DNA from: Labrys miyagiensis
Lineage (GTDB): Bacteria > Pseudomonadota > Alphaproteobacteria > Rhizobiales > Labraceae
NCBI RefSeq assembly: GCF_030160835.1
Contig: NZ_BSPC01000015.1
Location: 310,001 to 374,000 of the forward strand
Length of the DNA: 64,000 nt
Reading direction: 5' to 3'
Positions 27,294 to 36,865 of this stretch are shown one piece after another. A program made the translations under genes and the position numbers. Below the pieces are notes generated by a model. The model was not told the origin of the DNA. It was given only the letters and a program-made list of their open reading frames with translations, and ran no database searches. How positions within the stretch are numbered: the first letter of the stretch is position 1; each line of letters starts with the position of its first letter.

Positions 27294-27962
27294 TTACCTC
27301 TCCAGCCGTTCTAGCGCATGACCGTCCGCAGTGAAATTGCCGTCGGCGAGCCAGGCGCCAATGGCCGCCTTGCGCGCCGGCCATTCCGTCGCCAGCATCG
27401 AGAACCAAGCGACATCGCGCTGCCAGCCCTTGACGACCACCGCCGAGCGCCAGATCCCCTCGCGCTGGAAGCCGTAGCGCCGGGCTGCTGCCTGCGAGGC
27501 GGCGTTTAGAGCGGCGCAACGCCAGACCAGCCGCTGATAGGCGAGGTCGTCGAAGGCGTGGCGCATCAAGAGGAAGATGGCTTCGGTCGCTGCCCGGCTG
27601 CGCTGAAGCGCCGGGGAATACCAGACGCTGCCGATCTCGATGGCCGCATTGGCGGGCTCGATATCGCAGAGGGATAGCCAGCCCTTCGCTGTGCCTTCCG
27701 GCGTGGGACAGACCGCCCAGAAAGGCTGGCTGGTGCGCTGCGACAGTTCAAGCACGCCACCCGCCATCGCCTCCTCAGAGGCGAAGGGGCCGTAGCGCAG
27801 ATAGCTGAAGGAAAAATCGGCACCTTGCGCCGCCTGCCAGAGCGACGGCACGTGGGTTTCCGCCAGCGGTTCCAGCCTCACGCTTGCGCCCTCGTGCACG
27901 CGTCTTTCGGGCATGGGCCGCGGCAGGATGTCGACAGATTTACCGAGGGGCAGGGGGGCCAT
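27294..27962 (-). CDS. GNAT family N-acetyltransferase (RimJ/RimL-like)
   Basis: A 222-residue acetyltransferase. Seen: VRLEPLAETHVPSLWQAAQG, WLSLCDIEPANAAIEIGSVW, SRAATEAIFLLMRHAFDDL (acetyl-CoA loop region) and LNAASQAAARRYGFQREG, all typical of the RimL-like branch that acetylates protein N-termini or small molecules. The ATG at 27962 is preferred to a TTG at 27974, which lies in the T-tract of the rpmG terminator. Substrate unknown. Confidence 0.88.
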   Translation of the reverse strand: MAPLPLGKSVDILPRPMPERRVHEGASVRLEPLAETHVPSLWQAAQGADFSFSYLRYGPFASEEAMAGGVLELSQRTSQPFWAVCPTPEGTAKGWLSLCDIEPANAAIEIGSVWYSPALQRSRAATEAIFLLMRHAFDDLAYQRLVWRCAALNAASQAAARRYGFQREGIWRSAVVVKGWQRDVAWFSMLATEWPARKAAIGAWLADGNFTADGHALERLER

Positions 27963-27969
27963 CGCGATT

Positions 27970-28000
27970 GCCAAAAATAAAGGGCGCCAAGAGGCGCCCC
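27970..28000 (-). terminator. Rho-independent terminator of rpmG
   Basis: On the minus strand a GGGCGCC-TCTT-GGCGCCC hairpin (27982-27999) is followed by TTTATTTTT, the standard intrinsic terminator form. It lies about 50 bases downstream of the rpmG stop and just ahead of the GNAT start. Confidence 0.85.
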
Positions 28001-28008
28001 GTGATCGT

Positions 28009-28045
28009 GGTTCAAGAGCGGACGGGACGTCCGCGCTCCCAGGAG
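28009..28045. repeat. Palindromic intergenic repeat, family A copy 2 (downstream of rpmG)
   Basis: Short form of the family: AAGAGCGGACGGGACGTCCG, then CGCTCCCAGGAG. It starts three bases past the rpmG stop on that gene's strand and precedes the rpmG terminator. The right arm GTCCGCGCTCCCAG is identical to those at 33915-33931 and 54969-54982. Confidence 0.85.
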
Positions 28046-28048
28046 ATC

Positions 28049-28216
28049 TTACTTGATCTTGGTTTCCTTGAACTCCACATGCTTGCGCGCAACGGGATCG
28101 TACTTCTTCATTGCGAGCTTTTCAGTCTTCGTGCGGGTGTTCTTCTTGGTGACATAGAAGTAGCCCGTGTCAGCTGTCGAAATCAGCTTGATCTTGATGG
28201 TTGCGGCCTTGGCCAT
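28049..28216 (-). CDS. rpmG: 50S ribosomal protein L33
   Basis: A 55-residue ribosomal protein, [20 protein letters not shown], then [20 protein letters not shown] and a C-terminal [15 protein letters not shown]. It lacks the Cys pairs of the zinc-binding form, as usual in alphaproteobacteria. It is followed by a family A palindrome and a clear intrinsic terminator, so it is probably a separate transcript. Confidence 0.97.
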   Translation of the reverse strand: MAKAATIKIKLISTADTGYFYVTKKNTRTKTEKLAMKKYDPVARKHVEFKETKIK

Positions 28217-28353
28217 GGTGATTGCTCCGAATATTGCTACCGGACCACGGAGGGGCTAAGGCAGCAAAGCCGCGCAACGGCGCGGCCCTTTGAATCTTGG
28301 CGCACACTACTCAGGAACGCGCCGAAGTCAACCATAGAAACGGGCCGAAAGCC

Positions 28354-29535
28354 TCAATTCGCGCGCTCGCCGAGCCGGCAGGCCACCAGCAGGGCGTAGA
28401 GACCGAAGAGCGCCGCGAGCCCGAAGGCGAAGCCATGCGGGCGCACCGCGTCGATCACCACCCCGAGCACGGGGGTCGAGATCATCATGCCGAGAGCATA
28501 GAGCATGATGAAAGTGGCATTGGCGGTGGCCAGCGCCGTTCCCGAGAAGCGGGAGCCGAGATGGGCAAGCCCGATGGTGTAGAGCCCGCCCGCCATGCCG
28601 CCGGTGACGAAGACGAGCACCAGGAGGAGCGGCAGGCTGCCGGAGCAGAGCGGCATTGCCAGAGCCCCGACGGCCGAGATCAGCGCGCAGCTCAGCAGGA
28701 GCAGCGGGCGGTTCGTCCGATCCGACAGCAGGCCGAGCGGGATCTGCGAGACGACATTGCCGAGGCCGAACAAAGTGAGCAGCCAGGCGCCATTCTCCTG
28801 GCCGAGTTGCAGGGCTTCGCCATAGAGCGCCATGAAGGCGAAGCTTCCCTGTTCAACCGCGCCGTAGATGAAGGCGGCCATGGTCGCCACGGGCGCGATC
28901 AGGATGAAGCGCCAGATCGAGAGGCCAGCCCGGCCTTCCAGCGGCGGCGCGTCGCGGCCGGCAAAGAAAATCGGCACGGCCGCGACGGCGAAGAAGCAGC
29001 CGCCGACTGGGAACAGCGACAGGCTGGCGCCGTCGTTCAGCACCAGCAGCGCGGGGCCGGCTGCAAAGCCGAGCGACAGGGAGGTCGCGTAGATGCCCAT
29101 GATGAAGCCGCGACGGGCATTGGGCGCGGCGGCATTGATCCAGTATTCCGACAGTACGAACAAGGCGTTGATCGAGCATGCGAACAGGAAGCGCAGCACA
29201 CACCAGGCGAAGAAGGTCGGCAGCAGCGGGAAGAGGCTCATGGTGAACGCCGCCAAAGCGAGCGTCGCCAGCAGGAAGTTCCTCAGCCCGAAGGAGCGGG
29301 CGAGGCGTGGCACGAAGGGGCTGGTGAGGAGGCCGGCAAGGCTGGCAAAGGCAGTCTGGGCGCCGATCGCCGTGGCGCTCACGCCCTGTGCGGAAAGCAG
29401 CAGCGAAATCAGCGGCGCGGTCAGCGACAGGCCGATGCCCGCCACGGAGATGCAGATGATCGCGGCAGCGATGGTAACGAGGCGGGCCCGATCAAGGGTC
29501 TGATCGGCCGCAGAGAGGGAGGATTCGAAAGACAT
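28354..29535 (-). CDS. MFS transporter
   Basis: A 393-residue major facilitator with twelve predicted helices. The start at 29535 (MSFESSLSAADQTLDRARLV) overlaps the stop of the nudix gene (TGATG). The sequence resembles the YcaD/UMF-type MFS proteins of this neighbourhood: GIGLSLTAPLISLLLSAQGV, PFVPRLARSFGLRN, GFIMGIYATSLSLGFAAGPA and LGLLSDRTNRP. Substrate unknown. It is the most downstream gene of a minus-strand run containing rnr, DUF983 and nudix. Confidence 0.9.
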   Translation of the reverse strand: MSFESSLSAADQTLDRARLVTIAAAIICISVAGIGLSLTAPLISLLLSAQGVSATAIGAQTAFASLAGLLTSPFVPRLARSFGLRNFLLATLALAAFTMSLFPLLPTFFAWCVLRFLFACSINALFVLSEYWINAAAPNARRGFIMGIYATSLSLGFAAGPALLVLNDGASLSLFPVGGCFFAVAAVPIFFAGRDAPPLEGRAGLSIWRFILIAPVATMAAFIYGAVEQGSFAFMALYGEALQLGQENGAWLLTLFGLGNVVSQIPLGLLSDRTNRPLLLLSCALISAVGALAMPLCSGSLPLLLVLVFVTGGMAGGLYTIGLAHLGSRFSGTALATANATFIMLYALGMMISTPVLGVVIDAVRPHGFAFGLAALFGLYALLVACRLGERAN

Positions 29536-30251
29536 CAGATTTCGTCGCACCGCCACGTCCCACGCCATTCATGGAAGAAGGGCACTGGCAGGTCCTTCTC
29601 GAGCCCGAGCTTGAGCCGTCTCTCGACCTCGGCGAGAATCATGCGGGTGATGTCGGCAAGATTTTCCTGTTTCGTCTCCTCGACCGTCAGCCACCGGGTC
29701 TCGACGAACTCGGAGTCAGGGCCGGTCACGCCCTCTGTCCGGCCGGCGATGTGGCTGACATCGGCGACGAAGAAGCGCGTGTCGAAGCGGCGCGGAAAGC
29801 GGCTGGGCGTGATGGCGCGGGCGACGAAGGAGAGCGGCTCCGGGGCCGGATAGACTTCGCGCTCGGCAAAGGCGCGCCAATGGACGCTGCTCGTCGTGGG
29901 CGCGCCGAGGCCACGTTCGCCGATGAGGATGCCGGTCTCCTCGAAGGTCTCGCGGATGGCGCAAAGCGCCAGCGCGCGGGCCTTGCCTGGCGAGGGACGC
30001 GCCATGCGGACGAGGAGATTGCGCTCGGTATGAGCAGCCAGCGAGCCATAGACCCGCATCGAACGGTCGGCGGCTTCCACCCGGCCGCCCGGGAAGACCA
30101 TGAAGCCGGGCATGAAGACGTGGCCGGGATGGCGCTTGCCCATCAGCACCCGGGGCTTGCGGCCGGAGCGGTCGACGAGAATCAGCGATGCCGCGTCACG
30201 CGGCGCAACAGGCCTGGTTCTGACACCAGCGAGGATCTCGGCGTCGGGCAT
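29535..30251 (-). CDS. NUDIX family hydrolase
   Basis: A 238-residue pyrophosphohydrolase-like protein. The Nudix box is split by an insertion: FMVFPGGRVEAAD, then about 35 residues, then ALALCAIRETFEETGILIG with the REtfEEtG core. That layout is typical of the NUDT19-like/CoA-related branch conserved beside rnr in Rhizobiales. The start at 30251 lies two bases after the DUF983 stop. Substrate unknown. Confidence 0.9.
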   Translation of the reverse strand: MPDAEILAGVRTRPVAPRDAASLILVDRSGRKPRVLMGKRHPGHVFMPGFMVFPGGRVEAADRSMRVYGSLAAHTERNLLVRMARPSPGKARALALCAIRETFEETGILIGERGLGAPTTSSVHWRAFAEREVYPAPEPLSFVARAITPSRFPRRFDTRFFVADVSHIAGRTEGVTGPDSEFVETRWLTVEETKQENLADITRMILAEVERRLKLGLEKDLPVPFFHEWRGTWRCDEI

Positions 30252-30253
30252 GG

Positions 30254-30661
30254 TCAATAGGGCGAGATGGCATCAGGATCGGCTTCGCCCGAAAAGCCAT
30301 GCATGCGGTTGGCCCATTGCAGGCCGATGATGGCGCCCTTGATCATTGGCAGCAGCACCAGCGAGAGCACCACGGTGAGCGTGCCGAAGACGACGCCGAG
30401 GATCCAGAGGGGAATGTCGGAGGTCATCACGCAGGTGAGGATGCCGGCCACCACGATGTGGCCGACGATCAGCATGGTGAAATAGGGCGGCGCGTCGTCG
30501 GCTCGGTGATGCGAGAGATCCTCGCCGCAGACGCTGCAGCGGGGCGCCACCTTCAAATAGGCGGTGAAGATCCGGCCCTTGCCACAGTTGGGGCAGCGCC
30601 CGAAGGCACCGCGCCGCATGGCAAGCGCCACGTCCCGCTGCTGAGGCCGATACTCGATCAT
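30254..30661 (-). CDS. DUF983 family membrane protein
   Basis: A 135-residue protein with an N-terminal zinc-ribbon (GRCPNCGKGRIF and APRCSVCGEDL, four Cys) and two hydrophobic helices near residues 60-80 and 85-110. Family function is unknown; a link to haem-copper oxidase assembly has been suggested from gene context in other bacteria. It overlaps the rnr stop by four bases, so it is translated with rnr. Confidence 0.9.
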   Translation of the reverse strand: MIEYRPQQRDVALAMRRGAFGRCPNCGKGRIFTAYLKVAPRCSVCGEDLSHHRADDAPPYFTMLIVGHIVVAGILTCVMTSDIPLWILGVVFGTLTVVLSLVLLPMIKGAIIGLQWANRMHGFSGEADPDAISPY

Positions 30662-32961
30662 CGCCGTCTCTTGCCCCCTGCGGCCTTGGCCGCCTTGCGC
30701 TTGGCGCCATTGCCCTTGCGGTCCGTGATGCGCGGCCGCCTCATGACGCCGGCCTTGCGGCCCGGCGGGCGCCGGCGCGTGCCGTCCGAGACGATCTCGA
30801 ACCGCAGGGCCCCGGCAAAGGGAGCCGCTTCCACAAGCTTGACGGATACCACGTCGCCAAGCTGGAAGGATTCCCCCGTCGCCGCACCGATAAGCTGATG
30901 TGAGCCTTCTTCGAAACGATAATAATCGTGACCGATCGTCGCGGCTGGCACGAAACCGTCCGCACCTGTTTCCAGGAGTTTCACGAACAGGCCCGATTTG
31001 ATCACGCCGGAGACGCGGCCCTGGAAGATCTCGCCGACATGATCGGCCAGGAAATGGGCGATGAGGCGATCGATGGTCTCACGCTCGGCGGTCATGGCGC
31101 GGCGTTCGGTGGCGGAGATCTTGCCGGCAATCTCGTTGAGCAAAGCCGGCGTCATCTCCGACGGCAGGCCGTCCTCACCCAGATGCAGGGCACGGATCAG
31201 GGCGCGATGCACGATGAGGTCGGAATAGCGCCGGATCGGCGAGGTGAAATGAGCGTAGCGGCGCAGATTCAGGCCGAAATGCCCGATATTGTCGGCCGAA
31301 TACTCGGCCTGGCTCTGGGAGCGCAGCACCACGTCGTTGACGAGATGGGCATTGTCCGTGCCCGCCACGCGTTCGAGGATGGTGTTGAACTGGTTCGGCC
31401 GCATCGCCCCCTGCTTGGAAAGCGGGATGTCGAGCGTGTGGAGAAACTCGCGCAGGGCGATGATCTTCTCCATCGAGGGCTCGTCATGCACGCGGTAGAC
31501 CAAGGGCGTCTTCTTGGCTTCGAGCGTCTCGGCCGCCGCGACATTGGCGAGGATCATGAATTCTTCGATCAGCCGATGCGCGTCGAGCCTTTCGGGGACG
31601 ACGACACGATCGACCATGCCGTTGGGCTTGAGCAGGATCTTGCGCTCGGGCAGATCGAGATCGAGCGGGCCGCGTCCGTCACGCTCGGTCCTGAGAGAGG
31701 TGTAGGCAGCCCAGAGCGGACGCAGGACCGGCTCGAGGAGCGGACCTGTGGTCTCATCCGGGTTGCCGTTGATGGCGGCCTGGGCCTGCTGGTAGGAGAG
31801 CTTGGCCGCCGACTTCATCATCACGCGATGGAAGCTATGGCTGAGCTTGCGGCCGTCGGGGGCCACGATCATGCGCACCGCCAGCGCCGGACGGTCGACA
31901 TTGGGACGCAGCGAGCACAGATCGTTCGAGATCCGCTCCGGCAGCATGGGTACGACGCGGTCCGGGAAGTAGACCGAATTGCCGCGGATGAGAGCCTCAC
32001 GGTCGAGCGGCGTGTCCGGCCTCACATAAGCGGCGACGTCGGCGATGGCCACGGTGAGGATATGACCGCCCGGATTGGCCGGGTTGGGGTCCGGCTCGGC
32101 GTGGACGGCGTCGTCATGATCCTTGGCGTCGGCCGGATCGATGGTGATCAGCGGCAGGCGCCGCCAGTCCTCCCGGCCGGACATCGTCGCCGGCTTGGCC
32201 GCTTCGGCCTCCTCGATCGTGTCCTTGCGAAATACATGCGGAATGTCGTGGGAGTAGATGGCGATCAGGCTGATAGCCTTCTCGCTGCCGACCTCGCCGA
32301 CGCGTTCGACGATGCGTGCCATGGGCGGACCACCACGCGAGCCGCGCAGGGGTTCGATGGCGACGAGTTCGCCGTCCTTGGTGTTGGCAGTGTCTTCCGG
32401 GCGAACCATGAGGTCGCGGCCGGCGCTGCGTTTTTCGATCGGCATGACCTGGCCTTCGCCATTGGGCAGGCGACGGAAGACGCCGAGAATGCGCTGGCGC
32501 AGCTTCTCCAGCACCTTGATGACGCGCCCGCTCGGATGGTGGTCCGAACCGCCGTCGGCAAGGCGCAGCAGCACGCGCGAGCCGACACCGGGCGCCGCGC
32601 CGCCGAGGCGCTTTGGCACGGTGACGAGGATGCGCGGCGGCTTGCCATTGTCCTCGTTCCAGTCGGAGGGCACGGCGATGAGTTCGCCATCGCGGTCGCG
32701 GCCGATGATGTCGGCGACCAGCGAGGAGGGCAGGGCGCCGGGGGCATTGAAGCCCTTGCGGGTGCGCTGCACGGCGCCTTCCTCGGAGAATTCGTCGAGG
32801 AGGTGCTTCAGCGCGATTTTGTCGGCGCCACTAAGCCCGAATTCGCGGGCGATCTCGCGCTTGCCGACACGGCCGCGGGAGCGGGCGATGAATGCGAGGA
32901 TATCCTCGCGGCTGGGAAGAGAGGGCTCCAGCGCTTGGGTAGTCTTATATTTACGAACCAC
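30658..32961 (-). CDS. rnr: Ribonuclease R
   Basis: A 767-residue 3'-5' exoribonuclease that degrades structured RNA. Order: an N-terminal winged-helix/OB region, the RNB catalytic domain with LITIDPADAKDHDDAVHAEP (metal-binding Asp cluster, near residue 270), FTSPIRRYSDLIVHRALI, and a C-terminal S1 domain (GEIFQGRVSGVIKSGLFVKL) with a Lys/Arg-rich tail. It is the upstream gene of a run with DUF983, nudix and MFS. Confidence 0.96.
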   Translation of the reverse strand: MVRKYKTTQALEPSLPSREDILAFIARSRGRVGKREIAREFGLSGADKIALKHLLDEFSEEGAVQRTRKGFNAPGALPSSLVADIIGRDRDGELIAVPSDWNEDNGKPPRILVTVPKRLGGAAPGVGSRVLLRLADGGSDHHPSGRVIKVLEKLRQRILGVFRRLPNGEGQVMPIEKRSAGRDLMVRPEDTANTKDGELVAIEPLRGSRGGPPMARIVERVGEVGSEKAISLIAIYSHDIPHVFRKDTIEEAEAAKPATMSGREDWRRLPLITIDPADAKDHDDAVHAEPDPNPANPGGHILTVAIADVAAYVRPDTPLDREALIRGNSVYFPDRVVPMLPERISNDLCSLRPNVDRPALAVRMIVAPDGRKLSHSFHRVMMKSAAKLSYQQAQAAINGNPDETTGPLLEPVLRPLWAAYTSLRTERDGRGPLDLDLPERKILLKPNGMVDRVVVPERLDAHRLIEEFMILANVAAAETLEAKKTPLVYRVHDEPSMEKIIALREFLHTLDIPLSKQGAMRPNQFNTILERVAGTDNAHLVNDVVLRSQSQAEYSADNIGHFGLNLRRYAHFTSPIRRYSDLIVHRALIRALHLGEDGLPSEMTPALLNEIAGKISATERRAMTAERETIDRLIAHFLADHVGEIFQGRVSGVIKSGLFVKLLETGADGFVPAATIGHDYYRFEEGSHQLIGAATGESFQLGDVVSVKLVEAAPFAGALRFEIVSDGTRRRPPGRKAGVMRRPRITDRKGNGAKRKAAKAAGGKRRR

Positions 32962-33382
32962 AGAAAGAATTCCGGATTGGCGTTGGGAGCCGGGGCTTGA
33001 AAGCGGGCATCATAGACCAACGCACAGGGTATTTGTCGAAGCCAAAGAGCGGGGCGCGCGTTTTTGCGCGGCGGCTGAGTTGGCGATGATGTCTGTCGAG
33101 GATGATCTGCGCGGCGATCCCTGGAGCAAAGCGCTTGGGGACCTCTCGGCGCGGCAGAGCCAGAGTCAGGCAAAGAGCAGGAGAGCAAGGAACATCAAAG
33201 TGCCCGGGACAGACAGTCTTGTTTCTAAGGGCAATCAGCTGGCACAGGCCGGATTGCAAAAGCGGCCCAATCGGGCCGGACGACACTCATATAAGGGTGG
33301 TGCGACATGCTGTCAATGCCAATGTTGCACTGCAACATAGACGAGAGATGCTATCCTGCACCGAGGTTGAGGAAGAAGTGGG
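32962..33382. other. Intergenic region upstream of rnr and the DCC-family gene
   Basis: About 420 bases between divergent genes. It should hold the rnr promoter and the promoter of the gene at 33383. No recognisable coding frame or repeat; a short dyad GTTGCACTGCAAC lies near 33324. Confidence 0.5.
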
Positions 33383-33784
33383 ATGGCGGACAGCAAGGCG
33401 CCGGCAATCGTTAGACCCTTGACGGTCTGGTACAACACCAAATGCCCCGTCTGCGACGCCGGCATCCGGCACCAGCGCAGCAAGCTGCTGGATGCGGTGA
33501 AGGCCGGCCGTATCGAATTTCTCGACATCAACCTGCAACCCGATGCGCTGGCCCGATTCGGCGCCAGCCTCGACGACATCCGGCGGCGGCTGCATGCGAC
33601 GGATGAGAGCGGACGGCTGCTGGTGGGCGCCGACGTAGCGCTGGCGATCTGGCGGCGCACGCCAAGGCAGGGATGGATCGCCTCGCTCCTCGGGGCGCCC
33701 GGAGTGATCCAGCTGACGCGCTTTGGCTATGACCGCTTTGCCGATGTACTGTTTGCCTGGAACAAGCGGAAGGGGCGCTGGTAG
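33383..33784 (+). CDS. DCC family thiol-disulfide oxidoreductase-like protein (DUF393)
   Basis: A 133-residue protein with the DCC signature near the N-terminus, here as VWYNTKCPVCDAGIRHQ with a C-x-x-C pair, followed by IEFLDINLQPDALARFG and RLHATDESGRLLVGADVALA. It is predicted to have a thioredoxin-like fold; the physiological role of the family is unclear. It is convergent with topA across a 150-base gap filled by two palindromic repeats. Confidence 0.9.
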   Translation: MADSKAPAIVRPLTVWYNTKCPVCDAGIRHQRSKLLDAVKAGRIEFLDINLQPDALARFGASLDDIRRRLHATDESGRLLVGADVALAIWRRTPRQGWIASLLGAPGVIQLTRFGYDRFADVLFAWNKRKGRW

Positions 33785-33788
33785 CGCC

Positions 33789-33932
33789 GGGAGCGCGGAC
33801 GTCTCGTCCGCTCTTGAACCACCAAGCTCTCGAAATGGGCGCGCATCCGCTTTCGGCTGTGATACCCGATCGGCGGTCGTGTTTTCTGGGAATTGGCGTG
33901 GTTCAAGGGCGGACAAGATGTCCGCGCTCCCA
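33789..33932. repeat. Paired family A palindromes (copies 3 and 4) forming a 144-bp inverted repeat
   Basis: GGGAGCGCGGACGTC...CTCTTGAACC at 33789-33820 and GGTTCAAGGGCGGAC...GTCCGCGCTCCC at about 33900-33932 face each other around a 79-base spacer. Each half is itself a palindrome. The element starts five bases after the DCC-family stop and ends four bases before the topA stop, filling the convergent gap. Confidence 0.88.
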
Positions 33933-33935
33933 GCG

Positions 33936-36614
33936 TCAATCCTTGTCGAAGGGCACTTCGTCGGAGTCGATGATCGTCTTTGCCTTGCCGGTGGCTACCT
34001 TTTTGGTGCCGGCGGTCTTCTTCGAAGCCGGTGCCTTGGCGGCTGCCGGTTTCTTCGCCGCTGCCGCAACCTTCTTGGCCGGAGCTGCCTTGCCGCCCTT
34101 GGCGGCGATCAGTTCGATCGCCTGCTCCAGCGTCACGGCATCCGCTGCGACGCCCTTGGGCAAGGTCGCGTTGACCTTGCCGTTGGTGACATAGGCACCA
34201 TAGCGGCCGGGGCGCACCTCCACCTTGCCGCCGCCCGGGAAATCCCCCAGCGCCCGGCCAGCGGGGGCTGCCGCGCCGAAGCGTCGGCCGGCGCCGTTGT
34301 TCTCCTTGGTATGGATGAGGTCGATGGCACGGTTGGCGCCGATCGAGAGCACGTCATCGTCCTTGTCGAGATTGGCATAGGTCCGCTCATGCTGGACATA
34401 GGGGCCATAGCGGCCGATGCCGACCAGGATGGGCTTGCCGCTCTCGGGATGGACAGCGACCTCCCTCGGCAGCGCCAGCAAAGCGAGCGCTCGCTCGAGA
34501 TCGATGCCGGCAGGATTCATGCCCTTGGGCAGGCTGGTGCGCTTGGGCTTGTCGCCCTCGCCAAGTTGGACATACGGACCGAATCGGCCATCGCGCAGGG
34601 TGACGTCGAGGCCCGTATCCGGATCGGCGCCCAGTTTCTTGGTGCCGGCCTCGCCGCCATTGCCGTTCTCGCCCTCGCTAGCCTGCTCGCCGCTGGCGGA
34701 AAAGTTACGCGTATAACGGCATTCTGGATAGTTGGAACAACCAATGAAGGGCCCGCGCTTGCCAAGCTTCAAGGATAGCGTGCCGGTGCCACAAACCTGG
34801 CACTGGCGTGGATTGGAGCCATCGCCGCGGTCGGGAAAGATATGTGGAGCGAGAAGATCGTTGAGGGCATCGAGCACCTGGGTCGTGCGCAATTCCTTGG
34901 TGCCGTCGATTGCCGCCGAGAAATCCTTCCAGAAGTCGCGCAGGACTTCCTTCCAATCGAGTTCGTGATTGGAAATGCGGTCGAGCTTTTCTTCCAGCGC
35001 CGCCGTGAAATCATATTCGACATAGCGCGCAAAGAAGCTTTCGAGGAAGGCGGTGACGAGCCGGCCCTTGTCCTCGGCCTTCAGGCGCTTCTTCTCGATC
35101 GAGACATAGTCGCGGTCGCGCAGGGTGGCGAGCGTGGCGGCGTAGGTCGAGGGGCGGCCGATGCCGAGCTCTTCCATGCGCTTGATCAGCGTCGCCTCGC
35201 TGTAGCGCGGCGGTGGCTCGGTGAAATGCTGGGTCGCGGCGATGGACTTCTTTTCGAGATTCTCGCCGGCGGACATGCCCGGCAGGCGCTTGCCATCCTC
35301 GTCATCGCCATCGTCGTCGCGATCCTCATTGTAGAGCGTGAGGAAGCCGTCGAATTTCACCACCTGGCCGGTGGCGCGCAGATCGAGCTTGCGTCCACCC
35401 GCTTCGACCAGGATGTCGACGGTGGTGCGTTCGAGCTCCGCCTGCGCCATCTGGCTGGCGATGGTGCGCTTCCAGATCAGCTCATAGAGCCGCGCCTGCT
35501 CGCTATCGAGGAACTTCGCCACGTCCTTGGGCAGGCGGAAGGGATCGGTCGGGCGGATGGCCTCATGCGCTTCCTGCGCATTCTTGGCCTTGGTCGTGTA
35601 TTTGCGCGGTGTCTCCGGCAGATAGGGTGGCGCGTAGCTCTTGCCGATCATGTTGCGCACGGCGGCAATCGCTTCGGGCGCCATGTCGACGCCATCCGTA
35701 CGCATATAGGTGATCAGGCCCACCTGTTCGCCATTGAGATTGACCCCCTCATACAGGCGCTGCGCGACCTGCATGGTGCGGTTGGGCGACAGGCCGAGCT
35801 TGCGGCTGGCTTCCTGCTGAAGGGTGGAGGTCGTGAAGGGCGGAAAGGGATTGCGGCGAGCGGGCTTGGCCTCGACGCTGGCCACCACGTAGCGGCCCTG
35901 GTCGAGCGCAGCCCGGAAGGCGAGTGCCTCCTTCTCGGTGCCGACATCGAGGCGCTGGATCTTCTTGCCGTCGGCGCCCACGAGACGCGCCTCGAAGATG
36001 TCGCCGCGCGGCGTGGCGAGCGTCGCGATCAGCGACCAGTATTCCCGCGCCACAAAGCGCTCGATCTCCAGCTCGCGGTCGCAGACCAGACGCAGAGCGA
36101 CGGACTGGACTCGGCCCGCCGAGCGGGCACCCGGCAGTTTGCGCCACAGCACCGGCGAGAGGCGGAAGCCGACCAGATAGTCGAGAGCCCGGCGGGCGAG
36201 ATAGGCATCGACGAGGCCTTCGTCGATATCGCGCGGCGCCTTCATCGCCTTCAGCACGGCATCCTTGGTGATGGCGTTGAAGGTGACGCGTTCGATCGGG
36301 ATGTCCTTGATGGCGCGCTTCTGTCGCAGGATCTCCAGGACATGCCAGGAGATCGCTTCGCCTTCGCGATCGGGGTCGGTCGCCAGGATGAGCTTGTCGC
36401 TCGCCTTCACCGCGTTGGCGATGTCGGTGAGACGCTTGCCGGCTTTCGCGTCGTTTTCCCAGATCATGGTGAAATCGGCATCAGGCTCCACCGAGCCATC
36501 CTTGGCCGGCAGATCGCGGACATGGCCATAGGAGGCGATCACCTGATAGCCGGAACCGAGATATTTATTGATCGTCTGCGCCTTGGCGGGCGACTCAACG
36601 ATGACAACAGGCAT
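33936..36614 (-). CDS. topA: DNA topoisomerase I
   Basis: An 892-residue type IA topoisomerase that relaxes negative supercoils. Seen: VVIVESPAKAQTINKYLGSG (Toprim start), LILATDPDREGEAISWHV, and the active-site Tyr in GLITYMRTDGVD. A Cys4 zinc module (CQVCGTG, CSNYPECRY) and repeated C-terminal GRYGPYV/GAYVTNGK modules follow, with an Ala/Lys-rich tail. The start at 36614 (MPVVIVESPAK) fits the family better than an in-frame codon eleven residues upstream. dprA lies upstream on the same strand across about 250 non-coding bases. Confidence 0.96.
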   Translation of the reverse strand: MPVVIVESPAKAQTINKYLGSGYQVIASYGHVRDLPAKDGSVEPDADFTMIWENDAKAGKRLTDIANAVKASDKLILATDPDREGEAISWHVLEILRQKRAIKDIPIERVTFNAITKDAVLKAMKAPRDIDEGLVDAYLARRALDYLVGFRLSPVLWRKLPGARSAGRVQSVALRLVCDRELEIERFVAREYWSLIATLATPRGDIFEARLVGADGKKIQRLDVGTEKEALAFRAALDQGRYVVASVEAKPARRNPFPPFTTSTLQQEASRKLGLSPNRTMQVAQRLYEGVNLNGEQVGLITYMRTDGVDMAPEAIAAVRNMIGKSYAPPYLPETPRKYTTKAKNAQEAHEAIRPTDPFRLPKDVAKFLDSEQARLYELIWKRTIASQMAQAELERTTVDILVEAGGRKLDLRATGQVVKFDGFLTLYNEDRDDDGDDEDGKRLPGMSAGENLEKKSIAATQHFTEPPPRYSEATLIKRMEELGIGRPSTYAATLATLRDRDYVSIEKKRLKAEDKGRLVTAFLESFFARYVEYDFTAALEEKLDRISNHELDWKEVLRDFWKDFSAAIDGTKELRTTQVLDALNDLLAPHIFPDRGDGSNPRQCQVCGTGTLSLKLGKRGPFIGCSNYPECRYTRNFSASGEQASEGENGNGGEAGTKKLGADPDTGLDVTLRDGRFGPYVQLGEGDKPKRTSLPKGMNPAGIDLERALALLALPREVAVHPESGKPILVGIGRYGPYVQHERTYANLDKDDDVLSIGANRAIDLIHTKENNGAGRRFGAAAPAGRALGDFPGGGKVEVRPGRYGAYVTNGKVNATLPKGVAADAVTLEQAIELIAAKGGKAAPAKKVAAAAKKPAAAKAPASKKTAGTKKVATGKAKTIIDSDEVPFDKD

Positions 36615-36865
36615 GGGCGGGCCGTTCACAATACGAAAACGAAGCAATCCTTAGCTTAAACGGACCTTTGGCGAGGCCTGTCGGGGCAAGGCATGAAATC
36701 GGGCTGGTCGCCCTAGCGCCTTAAAAGGGCGAGCGACACGCTGCCAAATAAGGATAAATCCAAAAATTGCAATCCGGCACATTCGTCGGACAAGATGACG
36801 CTGTCGTCATCAGTGGGGCGGCAAGATGGGCAAAAGCCTCCCCCAAGTCAATTCAACCAACAGGA

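Noticed and set aside
30928-33000. A 690-codon plus-strand open frame opposite rnr
   Set aside because: Antisense to a complete RNase R gene; its translation shows no motif and reflects codon bias of rnr.
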